Source: Tillus elongatus (Eukaryota; Arthropoda; Insecta; Coleoptera; Cleridae). Taken from it: a stretch of 64,000 nt of DNA. Positions 60,131-64,000 of this stretch are shown here, one piece after another; the first letter of the stretch is position 1; each line of letters starts with the position of its first letter. Where the stretch lies: NCBI GenBank assembly GCA_964006375.1, contig OZ023269.1, forward strand, positions 126,640,723-126,704,722. Direction: 5' to 3'. Under the pieces are notes generated by a model that was not told where the DNA came from, made no database searches, and worked only from the letters and a program-made list of their open reading frames with translations. A program made the translations under genes and the position numbers.

Positions 60131-61455
60131 AGCTTGTTCTCAAAAGAGACAACATTTAAAACAAAAAATAAAAGCTCCATCTTTTCAAATCATCTTCTTC
60201 CTTTGTATATCAAAATTCCACAGCGTTTTTAAGTGTATTTTTCTAGAAACAGATATTCTTTTTCCTGTGCCTTGTTCGTATTAAGAAGTTGTTATTTCGG
60301 TGAGTAGAATAGAGCTTCTGGCAAAAATTAATGTAATCCGCAAGTATACCTAAATGAAAATAACTACTAAAGACATGGAGTCATTGTTGGAAAGATAATG
60401 CGAAATTGGCTTTAAAATATAATAATGATAATGAATGTATGCTTCTTCCCAGGCTTCTAAATGCGGCGGCACAGCTTCCATTTGTGTCCTCGGGTGATAT
60501 TTATAAATCCAGCAAGTGCAGAATGCATCCAGTTCCATCTTATTATTACCTAATTATTTGTATACCTCATTATAATGTTTTTGTACTCAATGTTATCCTC
60601 AACATATCTGTTTACATTTTGTTACCGTTTGATATATAGAAAGGTAAATTACCTTAGATAGCTCCGAGATTATCTGGAATTTCGGTGTTGTTTCGAAACT
60701 GTATTTAAAACTTTAAAGTCATCCAATTCGGTATAAAATGATTGTATTGAGTGTTTTGTGGCGGTCTGTTTTAATTGAATCCCTTGTTTTATAAATTGAA
60801 AAACAATCTGCATAGATAATTGATCCATCATTTGGAGTGTATGTGTGGGTGTATGTATATGTGGTGCAATCAATGGCGAATAAGCCACTTGGTCAGCTAA
60901 TCTATTCCCGTATTGTGGCAACTGGCAAGCCATATGGGGGAGGGTCATATAAATTACATGACGGACATGCATTGACGAAGTGAGAGGGTATCAGAGCGAG
61001 GATCAGCGCTCCAGGGTTGCAGGACTGCCAACCCTTGCTATTGCTACTGCTTACCACTGCTGACTGCTGCAATTGTGTATACACTTAGTTTAAATAGCCA
61101 CTGTGGCCAGAACCGTTTTGTTCAAACATAATAGGTATAACACGGGATGAGAATCAGCTTAGCGTTACTTATCCTACTCCATTTTGTGTTTTGGATTGCC
61201 GTTTTACGACCTAAACGCAAATACATTTACCTTAGCGTTGTTTTTTCCTTAATTATTTGAATTTCTCCAGACTTTTTTCTCTATTCTGTAGCAAACTATT
61301 AATTAAAGGTTAATAAAAACTGATGTTGGACACTGTGGCTATAAACTGAAACAAAAAGCAGAATCCACCAAAAAACACAAAAATATCAATAGAGAGTTAT
61401 GCGCTAGATATGTATTTTGACAAAGAAGTTATCTTCATCAGTAGTTTTTTTTATA
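60131..61455. other. No recognisable feature
   Basis: About 1.3 kb; short overlapping frames without motifs. Confidence 0.45.
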
Positions 61456-61652
61456 TTTCAACAACACACCACGAAGGCTTACAGCCTAAATACTATCGTA
61501 CCGTGGGTGTCGACAAGGAGGAAAGAGGCAACTTGTTAGTTCTGGACTTGAAATTTGCTGTCCAGGTACAGAGTTTTGGTGGTAGGCTATAGGCCGGAAG
61601 TTTATTAAGCAGCGCTGTGTGCCAGACCTGGTCGAATCCTTTGGATATGTAT
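61456..61652 (-). mobile_element. LINE-A internal-deletion derivative
   Basis: 61456-61552 is the LINE-A 3' end, in the same orientation as the 26.5-kb copy. At ~61552 it jumps to RT-coding sequence that lies ~0.9 kb further 5' in that copy (AAATTTGCTGTCCAGGTACA, matching 27520-27615). Roughly 0.9 kb is missing. It ends at ~61652 in an ATAACTATACT-rich stretch. Confidence 0.88.
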
Positions 61653-62047
61653 AACTATACTGTACTATAGAACTATACTATATAGATGTATAACTATACT
61701 CTAGTGTGACAACCAAAGACATGATGAGTACAGCACCTTAGTATTATCTTGTTTTTACAGAATGTGAAGTTTGGAATCCGTTTTTACCAGATAGAGAGTA
61801 AATTAAGATGAAGAATGGAAAAGAAGCAGACATTGTCCAGCACATGTTTGACAAAAACCACTCAACTGATGGAGAAAACGACATTCCGGAACGTGTTTGC
61901 CTTTTCTATTGATCCTATATCGTCATTGTTCCTCAGAAATGTTTTCATTAATTCGCTCACTCGCAATCTTTAATTGTCTAATTCGCCGTTCACAGGAACG
62001 AAACTGTTTACCATAATCTAGGTCGATGTAAAGATTGGAACCGAGCA
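61653..62047. other. No recognisable gene; short TATAACTATACT repeats at the left
   Basis: A few imperfect ATAACTATACT units (61655-61700), then unassigned sequence. Confidence 0.5.
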
Positions 62048-62097
62048 CTGATAAGTATACTTGGAGAATCCAGATCACCACAGCACATATTTTGAAA

Positions 62098-62142
62098 GAC
62101 CTGACAATCTTTTCACTAACAAAGTTAGCGTCATCGGAGGAT
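62098..62142 (-). ncRNA. Hammerhead-like motif, decayed, minus strand
   Basis: On the minus strand: TCCT, core CCGATGA (one change from CTGATGA), extra C, stem II GCTAAC/GTTAGT with one G-U pair, core GAA, then AAGATTGTC and AGGTC. Stem III pairing is poor, so activity is doubtful. Confidence 0.5.
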
Positions 62143-62155
62143 GAAAAATTCTTAA

Positions 62156-62199
62156 TCCTCTGATGACGCTAACTTTATTAGTGAAACGATCATCAGGTC
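62156..62199 (+). ncRNA. Hammerhead-like motif, plus strand
   Basis: TCCT, intact core CTGATGA (62160-62166), extra C, stem II GCTAA/TTAGT (terminal G-U), core GAA, then ACGATCATC (stem III has a C-A mismatch) and AGGTC pairing back to stem I over three bases. Confidence 0.55.
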
Positions 62200-62365
62200 A
62201 GGTCCGTTAGCGAAACGATCGTCAGGTCTATAAAAAGATGTGTTGTGGTGATTTGGGTTATCCAAGTGTACTTATCATTATCTTGGATTATTGCCAAAGG
62301 ACACCCAAATTGTTTAGCAATAATTTAACTATAGCCGAGAAATTTGCTGAGTTAGAGCATAATGC

Positions 62366-62980
62366 TATTATTTCTGAACGTCATTACGTCTAGGTTTGAC
62401 ATGGTTAAAAGGAATAATTAAAAGGCATGGATTTCTGAAGGTCCAGACTCCATCTTGCCGTCTGATAAAATAAAAAATAAGCGTCCTTTACATTCATCCT
62501 CCGAGTGCTTCAAGTCTTGTGATGTTCCTACTTTCTTATTCTATGCAGTTTTCGTTAGTAAATCTGAAGACACTAGATGAAAAACCAAACCTTGGCAATT
62601 AGCCCAGCACATCTTGTGCGAGTATAAAGCTCTGGACCGCAAAAGACAACTGATCTACGGACAGCCTAGACTGGAGACAGAGCAATATAAAACTTCACCC
62701 TACCAGTTGCTGTCCAGACTAGTTCAAGGCACAGTGATTTTGGAATGGGTGGAGTAGAAAACACAAAGGGCATGCACAATAAGCCAAAGGCTGCGGTGCT
62801 ATAGGGGCGGCAAAGACGCGGACGAGCCCTATCGGAAAAAACCTTGGCAACATATAGCACTTTTCTGTACCTAAAGGCAGGAATAAGTCTAAACCCCTGA
62901 AGATGGCTCAAACGCATTGGGTTGAAAATTAAATAATTGTCTGGTAGTAAAAGCTTTTTAATTATTCCCTTTAATCAGAG
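62366..62980. mobile_element. Hammerhead-bearing inverted-repeat element, family 2, copy with LINE insertion
   Basis: Homologous throughout to 36233-36670: TATTATTTCTGAACGTCATT, CATTCATCCTC, GATGAAAAACCAAAC, then the LINE-B insert (62599-62828), then CAACATATAGCACTTTTCTG and AAACCCCTGAAGATGGCTCA. The left arm lacks the GCGTTTCGG part and the right arm lacks half of stem II, so the copy is more eroded than the one at 36 kb. Confidence 0.85.
62599..62828 (+). mobile_element. LINE-B 3' end inserted with 12-bp target duplication
   Basis: A 230-bp 5'-truncated LINE-B: AGCCCAGCACATCTTGTGCG, GAGACAGAGCAATATAAAAC and the 3' UTR to GACGAGCCCTATCGG. AAACCTTGGCAA flanks it on both sides (62587-62598 and 62829-62840). 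The homologous element at 36516-36527 has a single AAACTTTGGCAA, showing the empty site. Confidence 0.93.
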
Positions 62981-63037
62981 CATATTGCTTATTACAAATA
63001 GATCGAGGAAGTCCCACAATATTGGACAATTATTAAG

Positions 63038-64000
63038 TTAAATTTTTATAATGTTTATGAGCGCTATATGAATGTAGTGAATCAAATGCCAAAAAGAAGG
63101 CATTTCACATACAATATTCTTAACATGTCCCCACAAGAAAGAATCAAGACATGTTAAGTCTGGCGATCTGGCTGGCCAGTTTTGTGGATCTCCTCGTCCT
63201 AACCATTTATTGGGAAAATGTCTACTAAGTTCTGGTCGCACCCTGATTTGAAAATTTGTCGGAGCACCATTCAGTTGTAGCCACATCCGCCTTGTAATAG
63301 ATAGTGTGACGCCTTCCAAAAATTCAGGAAAACTTTGACGACGAAACCTATGAAACATATCTCCATTTAGGTGTCCATTGAAAAAGTAAGAACGTATTAC
63401 TCTTGACCCTAATATTCCACCCCAGACATGAATAGACCCACGATTCTGACGGATAATACTGCGGAAAAAGGTGGATTTTCATCACTGTAGTAATGAAAAT
63501 TATGTCTGTTTACCAAGCCGTTAATATGGAAAGTCGATTCGTCTGTAAACAGCACATAATCGAAAAAGTTTTCATTCTCACTCCACATCTCTAATGCCCA
63601 CATACAGAAATCAAGTCATCGATTGAAGTCAGCGTCTCAAAGTTCTTGATTTGGTTGTATATGGTAGGGATGAAATTTGTGTTTTCTAATTATTCTGTCA
63701 ATGGTCTGCCTGCTCAACGCCGTTTCCTGACTGACTTTACGCTGGCTTATGTGGGCATTTTCTATAAGGGATCCAATAACCGCAAGCACATTTTCTTCAT
63801 TTCTGGTCTTCTCATATACTACGCTTCCAATTCTTGGAAAAACTCCTAGCAATTTTAATATCCGATGCAGAAAATTTGTTATCAAGAGAAAAGTCTTATC
63901 TATACAAAAACGCTTACAGTTAGATATAAGAAAGCCTTATGTTGTTTTTAAGGCAATCGAACATCGCTTTAGATTGTAACATGTCACACGTGTTACCACC
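63038..64000 (-). pseudogene. mariner-type transposase, element 5 (broken, runs off the window)
   Basis: On the minus strand, right to left: an HTH part with VSQETALSRQTIDRIIRKHK and FHPYHIQPNQEL (63637-63885), then ENFFDYVLFTDESTFHINGL with the first catalytic Asp and NRHNFHYYSDENP (63409-63603), then RRMWLQLNGAPTNFQIRVRP, ARSPDLTCLDSFLWGHVKNI (63038-63358). The second Asp is Asn (QLNG); the third is present, 41 residues on. Breaks lie near 63620 and 63380. The N-terminal start and the 5' inverted repeat would be beyond 64000 or are lost. It is distinct from elements 1-4. Confidence 0.9.

Larger units (their letters stand above)
62048..62285. mobile_element. Penelope terminal segments as a ~100-bp inverted repeat
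   Basis: A minus-strand terminal segment (62048-62142) faces a plus-strand one (62156-62285) across a 13-bp spacer. Both run from ATCCTC(C/T)GATGACGCTAAC outward to CCAAGTGTACTTATC-type boundaries. The plus arm also has a partial tandem copy, GGTCCGTTAGCGAAACGATC (62200-62219). The same terminal unit is at 30.06-30.16 kb and 56.74-56.85 kb. No coding sequence lies inside. Confidence 0.8.

Overview
The window looks like a gene-poor, A+T-rich stretch of an arthropod nuclear genome that consists almost entirely of mobile-element remains. No intact host gene, rRNA, tRNA gene or CRISPR array could be supported. Evidence for an insect host: Tc1/mariner transposases with D-41-D spacing, jockey-like LINEs, a Ty3/gypsy pol, Penelope-like elements, and a (TCAGG)n array, the telomeric pentamer of many beetles. 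The beetle assignment rests on that array alone and is only an inference.

Layout. 0-10 kb: a LINE-A 3' end, a mariner with long inverted repeats, a decayed RNase H-bearing LINE (LINE-B), an array of ~250-bp units made from a reverse-transcriptase fragment, and a SINE-1 copy. 10-20 kb: (TA)n-associated composite repeats, a second mariner and a decayed LINE-C. 20-26 kb: an unrecognised gene-like frame with in-frame stops, a small inverted-repeat element, a tRNA-derived SINE-2 with clear target duplications, and a third mariner. 26-34 kb: a 2.2-kb LINE-A copy (minus strand), a Penelope-like GIY-YIG fragment with a hammerhead-like terminal motif, and another composite repeat. 34-38 kb: a hAT-like MITE inside (TA)n, a duplicated CRE/YY1/ETS/NRF1 motif cassette, a hammerhead-bearing inverted-repeat element, and a decayed double-jelly-roll capsid-like gene. 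38-47 kb: LINE-A and mariner pieces, a (TCAGG)10 insertion between 24-bp direct repeats, a composite repeat and a full-length SINE-1. 48-50 kb: a G+C-rich ~160-bp tandem array. 51.7-54.2 kb: a Ty3/gypsy 3' half with LTR. 55-64 kb: a palindromic Penelope fragment, a ~77-bp tandem array, LINE-A copies, a Penelope terminal inverted repeat with facing hammerhead-like motifs, a LINE-B insertion whose empty site is visible 26 kb away, and a fifth mariner running off the end.

How the parts relate. Every recognisable enzyme gene is broken by stops, indels or loss of catalytic residues, so the window is mostly a fossil record. The most notable signals are (i) two sequence families that fold on paper into hammerhead-like ribozymes, one of them linked to Penelope-type GIY-YIG fragments; (ii) the interstitial TCAGG insertion; (iii) the promoter-motif cassette near 35.4 kb; (iv) the virus-like capsid relic near 37 kb; and (v) the 1.8-kb unrecognised frame near 21 kb. 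All assignments come from reading the sequence by eye; no database search was possible.
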